Origin: Mycobacterium sp. ACS4331
Lineage (GTDB): Bacteria > Actinomycetota > Actinomycetes > Mycobacteriales > Mycobacteriaceae
Direction: 5' to 3'
Assembly: GCF_001667265.1 (NCBI RefSeq)
Contig: NZ_LZHW01000096.1
Location: 1 to 64,000 of the forward strand
Length of the DNA: 64,000 nucleotides
The notes under the pieces were generated by a model. It made no database searches. It saw nothing but the letters and a program-made list of their open reading frames with translations, and had not been told where the DNA came from. Below, piece after piece: positions 52,536 through 63,800 of this stretch. The first letter of the stretch is position 1, and each line of letters opens with the position of its first letter. A program made the position numbers and the translations under genes.

Positions 52536-53009
52536 TTGACCGCGACCACACGACTCGAAGCCGGCGACAAAGCACCGTCGTTCAGCCTGCCCGACGCCGA
52601 CGGCAACACCGTGACGTTGTCCGACTTCTCCGGCCGCAAGGTCGTCGTGTACTTCTACCCCGCCGCGTCCACGCCCGGATGCACCAAGCAGGCCTGCGAT
52701 TTCCGCGACAGCCTGGCCGAGTTGAACGAGGCCGGTATCGACGTCGTCGGCATCTCCCCCGACAAGCCCGAGAAGCTCGCCAAGTTCCGAGACGCCGAAG
52801 GACTGAACTTCCCGCTGCTGTCCGATCCCGAGAAGAAGGTGCTCACCGAGTGGGGCGCGTTCGGCGAGAAGAAGATGTACGGCAAGACCGTGCAGGGCGT
52901 CATCCGTTCGACGTTCGTCGTCGACGAGAAGGGCACCATCGAGGTGGCGCAGTACAACGTCAAGGCCACCGGTCACGTCGCCAAGCTGCGCCGCGACATC
53001 TCGGTCTAG
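52536..53009 (+). CDS. bcp: Bacterioferritin comigratory protein, thiol peroxidase (PrxQ/BCP)
   Basis: 157 residues from TTG 52536, chosen for AGGAGG 9 bp upstream and because it gives the exact family length. Thioredoxin-like peroxiredoxin: peroxidatic Cys49 in STPGCTKQAC and resolving Cys54 five residues later, the alpha2 PrxQ arrangement. It reduces H2O2 and organic hydroperoxides in the cytoplasm with thioredoxin as electron donor. Its 3' end overlaps the convergent M20 peptidase gene by 4 bp. Confidence 0.94.
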   Translation: MTATTRLEAGDKAPSFSLPDADGNTVTLSDFSGRKVVVYFYPAASTPGCTKQACDFRDSLAELNEAGIDVVGISPDKPEKLAKFRDAEGLNFPLLSDPEKKVLTEWGAFGEKKMYGKTVQGVIRSTFVVDEKGTIEVAQYNVKATGHVAKLRRDISV

Positions 53010-54340
53010 GGCGCCTCGCCCAACGCGGCCAGCAGCAGCGTCTCGGCCGTCGCGGCCTTCGCCAGCACCCCCAGGTGCAGGCTTTCGTTGATGCTGTGCG
53101 CCTGTGTGCCCGGATCCTCCACGCCGGTCACCAGAATCGTGGCATCCGGGAACGCGGCGGCGAACTCCGCGATGAACGGGATGGACCCGCCCATCCCCAT
53201 GTCCACCGGCGCGGTTCCCCAGGCCTTTTTGAACGCGGCGCGGGCGGCGTCGTAGACCGTCCCGCTGGCGTCGATCGCGTAGGGCTGGCCGACGTCACCC
53301 GGGGTGACGGTGACCCTGGCGCCCCACGGGGCGTGGCTCTCCAGATGGGCGCTCAGTGCCGCCAGGTGCGCCGCGGCGTCACCGCCGGGGGCCACCCGCA
53401 TGGACACCTTGGCCCTGGCGCTGGGGATCAGGGTGTTCGACGACTTCGCGATGGGGGTGGTGTCGATGCCGATCACCGTGATCGCGGGTTTGGCCCAAAG
53501 CCGTTGCACCACTGAGCCGGTGCCGATCTGCTCGACACCGTCCAGCAGGCCGGACTCCTCGCGCACCCAGTCCGGGCCACGGTCGACGTCGGCCGCGGTC
53601 CCCTCGTGCAGGCCCGCCACCGCGACGTTGCCCTCGTCGTCGTGCAGGCTGGCCAACAGGCGAACCAGCACGCTCAGCGCATCGGGCACCACGCCGCCCC
53701 ACAGGCCCGAGTGCAGCCCGTGGTCCAGGGTCGCCACCTCGACCACACAGTCGGCGAGACCCCGCAGCGACACCGTCAGCGCGGGGATGTCGACGCTCCA
53801 GTTGTCGGAGTCGGCGATGATGATGACGTCGGCGGCCAGGTCGTCCCTGTGGGCGGCCAGCAGACGCCCGAGCGACGGAGAGCCGGACTCCTCCTCACCC
53901 TCGACGAACACCGTCACACCCACCGGCGGCTTGCCGTCGAAGGCGCGCATGGCCGCCAGATGCGTTGCGATACCGGCCTTGTCGTCCGCGGTGCCGCGAC
54001 CGTAGAGCCGGCCGTCGCGTTCAGTCGGCTCGAACGGCTCGGAATGCCATTGGGAGCGGTCACCTTCGGGCTGCACGTCGTGGTGGGCGTAGAGCAGCAC
54101 GGTCGGCGCACCGGGCGGGGCGGGATGCTTGGCGATCACCGCGGGGGCGCCGCCCTCGCTGACGATCCGGACGTCCTCGAACCCCACACCGGAGAACAGG
54201 TCGGCCACGGCCTGTGCGCTGCGGTGCACCTCGTCGCGGCGTTCGGGGTCGGCCCACACCGATTCGATGCGCACCAGAGCCTCGAGGTCCGCCCGGACCG
54301 ACGGCAGGATCTCACGGACGCGCGCCTGCAGATCACTCAT
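53006..54340 (-). CDS. M20-family dipeptidase/metallopeptidase
   Basis: 444 residues, the usual length for the dimeric M20A/C-type enzymes. Zinc-site motifs: VLLYAHHDVQP (first His and Asp), GRGTADDKAG (bridging Asp), EGEEESGSPS (general-base Glu and metal Glu) and the C-terminal HSINE-type GTQAHSINESLHLG. A lid/dimerisation domain lies between about residues 190 and 320. It likely hydrolyses dipeptides or N-acyl amino acids in the cytoplasm. It is on the same strand as acpS-fas but separated by 159 bp containing a strong hairpin, so probably an independent unit. It is at the Rv2522c position. Confidence 0.92.
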   Translation of the reverse strand: MSDLQARVREILPSVRADLEALVRIESVWADPERRDEVHRSAQAVADLFSGVGFEDVRIVSEGGAPAVIAKHPAPPGAPTVLLYAHHDVQPEGDRSQWHSEPFEPTERDGRLYGRGTADDKAGIATHLAAMRAFDGKPPVGVTVFVEGEEESGSPSLGRLLAAHRDDLAADVIIIADSDNWSVDIPALTVSLRGLADCVVEVATLDHGLHSGLWGGVVPDALSVLVRLLASLHDDEGNVAVAGLHEGTAADVDRGPDWVREESGLLDGVEQIGTGSVVQRLWAKPAITVIGIDTTPIAKSSNTLIPSARAKVSMRVAPGGDAAAHLAALSAHLESHAPWGARVTVTPGDVGQPYAIDASGTVYDAARAAFKKAWGTAPVDMGMGGSIPFIAEFAAAFPDATILVTGVEDPGTQAHSINESLHLGVLAKAATAETLLLAALGEAP

Positions 54341-54426
54341 GGGGAGAGGTTAGTCGGCGGGCAGATCACCACACCGGGTCAGCCCCGCACGAGCAACGGG
54401 TCCAGTCCTGCACGAGCGGGCGTTCA

Positions 54427-54490
54427 AGGGGCCGTGAGCGCCCCACCTTGTACGCAGATCACGGCGTGTCCGCGTACAAACACGGCCCCT
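54427..54490 (-). terminator. Two-tier hairpin downstream of acpS
   Basis: Outer arms AGGGGCCGTG (54427-54436) and CACGGCCCCT (54481-54490) flank inner arms TTGTACGC (54448-54455) and GCGTACAA (54472-54479). It starts 9 bp past the acpS stop. It is a probable terminator of the fas-acpS operon. Its minus-strand loop contains GGACACGCCGTG, also found in the repeat at 1338-1396, so it may be a dispersed repeat unit. Confidence 0.6.
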
Positions 54491-54499
54491 CGCCGCAGG

Positions 54500-54889
54500 T
54501 CAGTTCTCCAGGATCGCCACCGCCGCGGCGGTGTCCCCCTCATGGGTCAGCGATACGTGGATGGTGACCTCGGCGAGGTGCTTGGCGATGTCACCGGTGA
54601 GGCGAACCTTCGGCCTGCCCCACATGTCGGTGACCACCTCGATGTCGCGATGGATGGCCTCCGGGAGCACGGGACGCTGCGCGAACCGAGACCCCGACCA
54701 TGCCTTGATCACCGCTTCCTTCGCCGCCCAGCGGGCCGCCAGGTGCCGCGCCGCCACCGAACTCTTGTCGGCGGCGTCGCGGCGCTCCCCGGGCGTGAAC
54801 GTCTCAGCGAACACCGTCCCGGGCTGGTCGACCTGCTCGGCGAAATCTGGAATGGAAACTACGTCGATCCCGACTCCGACTATCGCCAC
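54500..54889 (-). CDS. acpS: Holo-[acyl-carrier-protein] synthase
   Basis: 129 residues, standard AcpS size. It transfers phosphopantetheine from CoA to the Ser of acyl carrier domains, with FAS-I as the immediate neighbour and target. Magnesium-binding residues are visible: Asp9 in GVGIDVV and Glu58 in RWAAKEAVIKA. The C-terminal TIHVSLTHEGDTAAAVA is the third family block. It starts 9 bp after the fas stop and is co-transcribed. It is an independent protein here, not fused to FAS as in fungi. Confidence 0.95.
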   Translation of the reverse strand: MAIVGVGIDVVSIPDFAEQVDQPGTVFAETFTPGERRDAADKSSVAARHLAARWAAKEAVIKAWSGSRFAQRPVLPEAIHRDIEVVTDMWGRPKVRLTGDIAKHLAEVTIHVSLTHEGDTAAAVAILEN

Positions 54890-54898
54890 ACGCAGACC

Positions 54899-57800
54899 CT
54901 AACGGATGTAGACATCGCCATCGCCGAGGCGCGAGCCCGCGTCCAGCAGCATGGCGGCCTCCTGCTTCTTCTCCGGCGAATCGTGGTCGAAGCGACGGTC
55001 GGCGGGTTTCTCGTACATCGGCTTGCCACCGGCGATCGCCGAGGCCAGTCGACGCTGTCCGGCCAGGATGCGCTCCTGCGAACGCTCCAGGTAGGACTCG
55101 CGCTCGGCAGGATCCAGCGAGGCCAGGAACGCCTCCGGATGCACCAGCGCCACCAGACCCGACACGTGCCCGAACCCGAGGCTGGTCACCAGACCGGCCT
55201 TGAGCGGCAGCTTGTCGCCCAGTCGCAGGGTGTCGCGCACCCACACGAAGTGACCGGAGGTGGCCAACTCGTCGTCGACGCAGTCCAGGCTGCGGTTCGG
55301 CGGGATGACGCCGTCGCGCAGGATCTGGCACAGACCCATGATCTGGAACACCGCGGCGCCACCCTTGGCGTGACCCGTCAGGGTCTTCTGGCTCACCACG
55401 AACAGCGGGTTGCCCGGTGCCCGGCCCATCGAGTCGGCCAGGCGCTCATGCAGTTCGGTCTCGTTCGGGTCGTTGGCCAGCGTCGAGGTGTCGTGCTTGG
55501 AGATCACCGCGATGTCGTCGGCGCCGACGCCCAGCTTGGCCAGCGACCGTGCGAGCACCGAGTCCTTGCCACCGCGACCGGCACCCAGGGCACCGAGTCC
55601 CGGAGCCGGGATCGAGGTGTGCACACCGTCGGCGAAGCTCTGCGCGTAGCCGACCACCGCGAGCACGGGCAGGCCCATCTTCAGCGCGAGGTCACCGCGG
55701 GCCAGCAGGATGGTGCCACCGCCCTGGGCCTCCAGGAAGCCCAGTCGGCGACGGTCGTTGGCGCGCGAGAACTTCGAGTCGCTGATGCCCTTGGCGCGCA
55801 TCATCTCGGTGTCGGCCGTGGCGGCCATGTCACCGAAGCCGATGATCGCCTCGAGTGTCAGATCGTCGAAGCCGCCGGCAACCACCAGATCGGCCTTGCC
55901 GAGCCGAATCTTGTCGGCACCCTCTTCGACCGACACCGCGGCGGTGGCGCACGCGCCGACCGGGTGGATCATCGCGCCGTAGCCGCCCACGAAGGACTGC
56001 ATCACATGTGCGGCAACCACATTCGGCAGGACCTCCTGCAGGATGTCGTTGGGCTTGGATCGGCCCAACAGGTTGCCGTGGTACATGGTCTGCATCGAGG
56101 TCATGCCGCCCATGCCGGTCCCCTGCGTGGAGGCCACCATGCTCGGGTGCACCCACCGCATCAGTTCGGTCGGCGTGAAGCCCGAGGACAGGAACGCATC
56201 GACGGTCGCCACGATGTTCCACAGTGCGACGCGGTCGATCGAGCTCGCCATGTCCGGGCTGATGCCCCACACGGTCGGATCGAAGCCGGTCGGGATCTGC
56301 GCACCCACCGTCCGCGACAGCTTGGTCTTGCGCGGCACGCGAATCTCAGTGCCCGCCTTGCGGATCACCTCCCAGTCGCCGGAGTCCGGGACCGGACGGG
56401 CGACGGTGTGCTCGGGATCGAACTGCACGAAGGCACGCGCGTCGGCCTCGCTGGACACGACGAACGAGAAGTCCTTGTCCAGGAACACACTGACCAGCAG
56501 CGGCGACGCGTGATCGGGGTCGATCGCGCCGTCGTCGACGAATTCGCGAATGCCACACCGCTCCACGACGGCGTCGTGGTAGCGCTCGACCAGTTCGGCC
56601 TCGGGCACCAGCTCACCTGTCGCGGCGTCGTACCAACCCGGCTTCGGGTCGTCCTCCCACTTGATCAGGCCCGTGGTCCATGCCAATTCGAGGACACCGG
56701 CGGCCGACAGCTCGTTGTCGACCTCCATCTCGAAGCGCGTGCGCGACGACCCGTACGGTCCGAGTTCGGCACCGCCGACGATGACCACCATGTCGGCGGG
56801 GTCGACGTCGATCTCGTCCCAGACCGGCGGCGGCGCCGGGGTGTAACCCCGCGGCGGCGACGGCAGAGCCGCGATCGTGCCCGCGTCCTGCTCCTCGTCG
56901 TCGGAGGCGGATTCGCTCAGCATCTCCTCGCGCGCCTTGGCAGCCAGCTCGGCCATGTCGAGCTGGATGTCGCCGAGGCCGCCGGTGAGGTCGACCTTGA
57001 TCGGTGCGACCGCGGCAGTCACCTTCGAATCCACCGTGCACAGATCCAGCAGCATGGCTGCCATCTCGGCGGTGGTGTACGTGGTGACACCGGCCTCCTC
57101 GACCGCACCGACGATGGCGTCGTTGTGACCCATCAGGCCCGTGCCCTTGGTCCAGCCGATCAGCGCGTGAGCCAGCGTGACCCGCTCGGCCCACGACGAC
57201 TCCGCGTGCCAGCGGTTCACCAGGGCATCGAGTGCGGACTTCGACTCGCCGTAGGCACCGTCACCGCCGAACATCCCGCGGTTGGGCGAGCCCGGCAGCA
57301 CGACGTGCAGCCGTGAGGCGATGTCGCGCTCGGCGCCGATCGTGGACAGCCCGCCGATGAGCCGCTGCACGGCCCACAGCAGCACCTTCATCTCCATCTC
57401 CGAACGCGAACCCGCCTCCGAGAGGTCCCCTGCCACACGCGGTGCGGCGAACGGGAACAGCAGCGTCGGGGTCTGCGCATCCTTGAGGTGAATCGACTGC
57501 GGCCCAAGGCTTTCGATCTGCTCGGTACCGACCCACTCGACGAGCTTGTCGATGTCTGAGTACGAGGCCATGTTCGCCGGAACCACCCACAGCGTCGCGC
57601 CGAAGCGCGCGTTGTCGCGGTAGAGCTCCTTGTAGAACGCCAACCGGTCGTCGTCCAGCTTTGAGGTCGTGGCGATGACGGTGGCGCCACCGTCGAGCAG
57701 CTGACCCACGACCGACGCGGCGATCGAGCCCTTCGAGGCACCCGTCACGACGGCGACCTCATCGCTGTAGCGGCCCTTGCCCGGGTTCTCGGCACCCGCG

Positions 57801-60800
57801 GCGATGCGACCGAACAGCGACGCATGCACGTTGCGGCCCGCGGCCAGCGCCTTGCCCTGCCACCAGTTGGCCTGCGTTGCCACCACGTGGCCGGCGCCTT
57901 CGAACCGCTCCGACAGGTGCGGCCAGTCGGCGTCGATGTCGCCCTCATCGGCCAGCCACAGCTTGACCAGGTCCTCGCGGGCGCTGGCCCAGCGGTCGTC
58001 GAACACCACGGCCTTCTTGGCGTCGAAGGCGGGAGCGACCAGACGCGGCCAGTCCGAACCGAGTTCGGCGGTCACCAGGTCGATCAGTTCGGCGTCCGAC
58101 GCCGTCTCCGGAGCACTCACCGGAGCATCGAGGCCCAGCTGCCCCAGCACCAGGCGCGCCGCGGAGGCGAGCACGCCGTCGGGACCGGTGACCTTCTCGG
58201 CGAACTCACCGAGTGCGGCGGAGTCCACGACACCGCCGGCGGCGCCGCCCGCCGAGGGCAGGCTGACCGGGATGCCCTTGCGGGCACCGACCGCGGAGAC
58301 CGCGGCGTCGATCGCCTTGTCGACGTCGGCAGCACTGGCGAGCGCACCCTCGTGCAGGCCGCCCAGCGAGCCGCCGCGCACGCTCGAACCCTCACGGGTC
58401 CCCAGCGCCACCTCGACCGTCACATGCTTGGCCCAGCCCGGCCCCAGCTCCCATGCCTTCGACACGCGCTCGGCGATGTAGGCCGGACGCTTGCCCGACG
58501 GTCCGAAGACCGTGCGGAGCTGATCGTTGATGGCGTCCGAGAGCACCGGGCCGAACGGCTTGTAGGTGCGGGCCAGCTTGCTGACCTGTCCCTTGAGCGC
58601 ACCCAGGTCCGCCTCGGCGGCACCGTCGATGGCGCCCAGGTTCAGTTCGGAGCCCAGGTCGACCAGCAGCTGGTTGCGTCGTGAAGACGCACCGTCGGTG
58701 ATCGATTCGATGGAGTCGAGCGCCTCGATCTGATCCAGCCGCATCTTCGCGCTCAGTGCGATGAGAGCGACGGTCGCATCGGCGGCGTCCAAGGTGATGT
58801 CGTCGGGGCGGGGGCCGCCCGACGGCGCCGCCGGCGCGGCGGCTGGCGCGGGTGCGGCCTCGACGGCAGGCGCCTCGGCGGCGGGAGCCGCTGGGGCACT
58901 GTCGAATTCGACCTCTTCAGGCTCGGGATCGGTGTCGGTGGCGAACAGCACCGCGGCGTCCCGTTCGGCGTTGAGCACCTCGACGGTGCTGTGCGCGAAC
59001 TCGGGCAGCTTGAGCGTGTTGGTCGCCAGGCCCGCCACGGTCGGCGCGTTCTTCACGCCGATCTCAACGAACCGCTCGACACCGAGGCCGCCCGCGGCCT
59101 CCTCGATGAACAGCAGGTCCTGCGTCTCGATCCAGCGCACCGGGCTGGCGAACTGCCAGGCCAGCAGCTCGATGACGATCTTGCGGCACAGTTCGACCGG
59201 GCGCTCGTTGCGCCACGTGTCGTAGTCGGCGAGCACCTCGTCGAGCGGTTCGGCCGGCACCAGATCGCGGATCTCCTGGATGAAGTCGCGATCCAGCGTG
59301 AACGGCCGGGGCACCAGGTTCGGGATGTAGCGGCCGACAACGAGTTCCGGATCGCGGTCACGCGGCAGCACCCGCTCCAGGCTGCGCCGGAAGTCGTCGA
59401 CGCCGACCCGCAGCACGCTGGAGTGGAACGGCACGTCGATGCCGGGCACCAGGATGAACGAGCGCTTGCCGCCGGAGATCTCGCGACGACGCTCGACCTC
59501 CTCCTCAAGCGCCTCCAGCCCGCGGACGGTACCGGCGATCGCGTACTGCGAACCGCGCAGGTTGTAGTTCACGATCTGCAGGAATTCACCTGTGCGCTCG
59601 GAGATCTCGGCGACGAAGTCCTTGACGTCGTCATCGTCGAGATCGATCTGCGAGGGCCGGATGGCGGCCAGGCGGTAGTTGGACCGGCCCCGCTCATCAC
59701 GCGGCACGATGTCGTGCATCTTGGAACCGCGGTGGAACACGGCCTCCAGCAGACCTTCGAGCTCGATCACGCCCGACACGCACGCCAGCGCGGTGTACTC
59801 ACCCACGGAGTGACCGCAGGCGATGGCGCCCTCGACGAACGCACCCTGCTCGCGCATCTCGGCCACCTGCGCTGCGGCCGTGGTGGCCATCGCGACCTGG
59901 GTGAACTGCGTCAGGTACAGCACGCCTTCGGGGTGCTCGTAGTGCACCCCGGAGGCGATCAGGCTGGTCGGGTTGTCCCGCACCACGTGCAGCACCGAGA
60001 AGCCCAGGGTCTCCCGGGTGAACTTGTCGGCCCGGTCCCAGATCTTGCGGGCGGCCTTGCTGCGGGCACGCACCTCCATGCCCATGCCCTTGGACTGGAT
60101 GCCCTGGCCCGGGAAGGCGTAGACGGTCTTGGGCGCGGCCAGGCGTGCGGTGGCCGACATCTTCAGGTCGGCTCCGACGCGCGCGGAGATCTCGAGCACC
60201 TCACCGCCGAGGTCGACGCCGACGCGGTCCACGCGGAAGTCGACCTCGTCGCCGGGCAGCACCATCCCGAGGAAGCGGGCGGTCCAGCCGAGCAGACGGG
60301 CCGGCGGGACGGGCTTGCCGTCGGTGGCGGTGACGACGTGCTGCGCCGCCGCCGACAGCCACATGCCGTGCACGATGCACGATTCCAGGCCGGCCAGCAG
60401 CGCGGCGGACCGGTCGGTGTGGATCGGGTTGTGGTCACCGGAGACCACGGCGAACGGCCGCATGTCGACCGGCGCGGTGACGGTGACGTCGCGGCGACGG
60501 CGGCGGGGTGTGTCGGTCGCGTTGTCCGACACCGCTCCCCCGGCGCGGACCGGATCAGCCAGTTCGGCGGTGCCGGTGCGGCCACGGATCGCAAAACGCT
60601 CCTCGAGCGTGGCGAGCAGCGTTCCATCGGCGTCGCACACCGAGACCGACACCGGCACGACGCGGCCGACCTCGGTGTCGTAGGCGGCCGAAGCCGTTGC
60701 GGTGACGGTCAACTGCGCGGACTCGGTCGGGAGCTTGGTGACCAGCTGGGCCGCATGGTCGAGGTGGACCAGGCTCAGCAGGCCCTCCACGACCGGGAAT

Positions 60801-63800
60801 CCGTCGTCGGTGACGGCCGCGCCGATCGCGGCGAACACCGCCGGCCAGCAGCGGCCGACGAGGGCGTCGGGTACGACGGTGAGCGTCGGAGCCAGCGGTG
60901 CACCGAAGGTCGCGGTGACACCGGTGTGGTCGGCGACCCGCTCCGGATCCCACTCGACGGTGGCGGTGGTGGACCCGTCGGCCACCTCGGGCAGCGCGTC
61001 GGGTCCGTCGACGCCGGCCGCGATCGCCAGCACCGACCGCATCGCGGTCGAGGCGTCCTCGGTGGTGACGATGGGGGCCCCGCCGTCGACCGTGGTGGCC
61101 GGCAACGTGAACGGAATCTCGATCCAGGTGCCCGACAGCGGAAGGCTCAACACGACCTTCTCGCCGACGATCTCCAGGCGAGCACCCGTGGCATGGTTGG
61201 TCGCCGACTTGTTCTCGTGCACAAGCCATTCAGAGGGCGCGGCGATGCGGTGCACCGGGTTCGTGGCGGTGCGACCGGCCCACAGCACGTCGGGGGCGTC
61301 GAGCACCAGTGCCAGCGGGCTGGTGACGTTCTGCAGGCGCGAGATCACCGGCTTGGGCTGCGCTCCGGCGGCCACGGCGTCGTCGATCGCGGCCTGTTCG
61401 AAGCGGTCGAGCAGTTCACCGACCGGTTCGTCGACCCGCGTGATGCCGGCGACGGCCTGGGTGCCGGGGATGATGCAGACCTGGTCCGCTGAGTAGCGCG
61501 CGTCGTGGGCCTGCCACAGCGAGTCACTGCGCCACCACCGGCGGACATCCTTATCGATGACCGGGACGAAGTTCACCGGCTTGCCCGGCGTCTTGCACAG
61601 CTGGACGAAGAACGGCACGTCGACCGGGTGCAGCTTGACCGTCGCGGCGTCCGGGTAGGCGGCCAGCAGAGCGGAGATCGCGGCCTGCGGGTCCTCCAGC
61701 AGCCGCTCACCCTCTTCGGTTGCGCCGTAGAGGGTTTCGATGGGGCCGGAGTCGACGGCGTTGAGCCGGGCCTCGGCGCGCTGCAGCATCTCGGCGAAGC
61801 GGTCCCGCCACGTGACGTCGAGCCACGGGGAGTCCTCGCGCTTGGTGTCGGCGGTCGAATCCCCGTCGCCGATCGCCAGTTCGATGTAGCGGTTCAGCCA
61901 CTGCTCGTAGGTCATCTCCGCGACGTCGCCGAAGTACGGCTTGGCGGTGTTGGCCATCGCGGCGATGATCTCGTCGCGGCGCTGGGCGACGGCGTCGGCG
62001 TCACCGGCCACCTCGTCGAGCAGTCGACCGCAGCGCGAGGCCGTGTTGTCGATCTCGTGGATGTCGGCACCCAGCTGGCTGCGCCCGGAAGCCATGCCGC
62101 CCTGCGCCTTTCCGGCGCCGACCCAGCTGTCCGTGCCCTTGGTCTCGACCAGCATCTGCTTGACCGCGGGTGAGGTGGTGGCCTCCAGCGTCGCCATCGC
62201 GGCCGTGCCGACCAGGATGCCGTCGACGGGCATCAGGGGGAAGCCGTAGGCCTGTGCCCAGCGGCCGGAGAGGTACTCGGCGGCCCGTTCGGGCGTGCCG
62301 ATGCCGCCGCCGACGCAGACCGTGATGTTGGAGCGGCCCCGCAGTTCCGAGTAGGTGGCCAGCAGCAGGTCGTCGAGATCCTCCCAGGAGTGGTGGCCAC
62401 CGGCGCGACCACCCTCGATGTGGGCGATGACAGGCTTGGTGGGCACCTCGGCCGCGATCCGGATGACGGAGCGGATCTGCTCGACCGTGCCGGGCTTGAA
62501 CACCACATGACTGATGCCGACGTCGTTGAGCTCGCCGATCAGTTCGACGGCCTCTTCGAGTTCGGGGATGCCCGCGGTGACGATCAGGCCGTCGATCGGG
62601 GCTCCGGACTGACGCGCCTTCTGCACCAGGCGCTTGCCGCCGACCTGAAGCTTCCACAGATACGGATCGAGGAACAGCGAGTTGAACTGGATGGAGCGAC
62701 CCGGCTCGAGCAGCGTCGTGAGCTCCTCGACGCGGCCGGCGAAGATCTCCTCGGTGACCTGTCCGCCGCCGGCGAGTTCGGCCCAGTGCCCGGCGTTGGC
62801 CGCGGCCGCCACGATCTTGGCGTCGACCGTCGTCGGGGTCATGCCGGCCAGCAGGATCGGCGAGCGCCCGGTCAGGCGGGTGAACTTGGTCGACAGCTTG
62901 ACCGATCCGTCCGGCAGCGTGATGACCTCAGGCGCGTAGCTCGACCACGGCTTGGCGACCTCGGGCACGGCGCCGACGGTGAACAGGTTGCGCTGGCCAC
63001 CGCGCGTGGCTGCCGGCACGATGCCGATGCCGAGGCCCCGGATCACCGGCGCAGTCAGACGAGTCAGGATGTCACCGGGGCCCAGATCCAGGATCCAGCG
63101 GGCGCCGGCGTCATGCAGCGCGGTGATCTCGTCAACCCAGTCGACCTGATCGATCAGGATGGCCTTGGTCATGGCCTTCGCGAGTTCGACGTCGATGCCG
63201 ACCTGCTCCGCCCAACCGCCGACGATGTCGACGCCGTCGGACAGGCGCGGGGTGTGGAAGCCGACCTCGACCTGCACGGGGTCGAACACCGGCGCGAAGA
63301 CGGCACCGCCGCGGATCTTGTTCTTCCGCTCGGCCTCCTCCTTCTGCGCGATCTGCTGGCAGTACAGCTCAAAGCGGGACAGCTGCTCGGGGGTGCCGGT
63401 GATGACCACCGACCGACGGCCATTGCGGATCGAGAGCACGGGCGGCAGGACCGTCCGGACGTCCTTGCTGAACTCTTCGAGCAGTTCGTAGATTCGCTCG
63501 GGGTCGGCGTTGGTGACCGACACCATCGGCGGGCGATCGCCGAGGACCGCGATGCCGCGGCGACGGGCCACCAGGGTGCCCGCGGCGCCGATCAGCTGCG
63601 CGAGCGCCAACAGTTCCACGTCGCCGTTGGTTCCCTGGCGCTTGAGGGCCTCAACGGCCAGGACGCCCTGCGAGTGACCCGCGACCGCGACCGGGGGCGT
63701 GGCGGCCAGATCCAGGCCCTGACGGGCCAACGCGCGCACCGCACCGATCTGGGTCAGCAGCACGCCCGGCACCGAGACCGCGGCGGAGGTCAGTTGCTTG

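Noticed and set aside
53606..57316. 1236-codon plus-strand open frame opposite the M20 peptidase, acpS and fas
   Set aside because: It crosses three real genes and a hairpin. Codon bias follows the opposite strand.
58991..61492. 833-codon plus-strand open frame opposite fas
   Set aside because: It is a shadow of the fas coding strand, rich in His/Arg/Gly/Asp with no domain.
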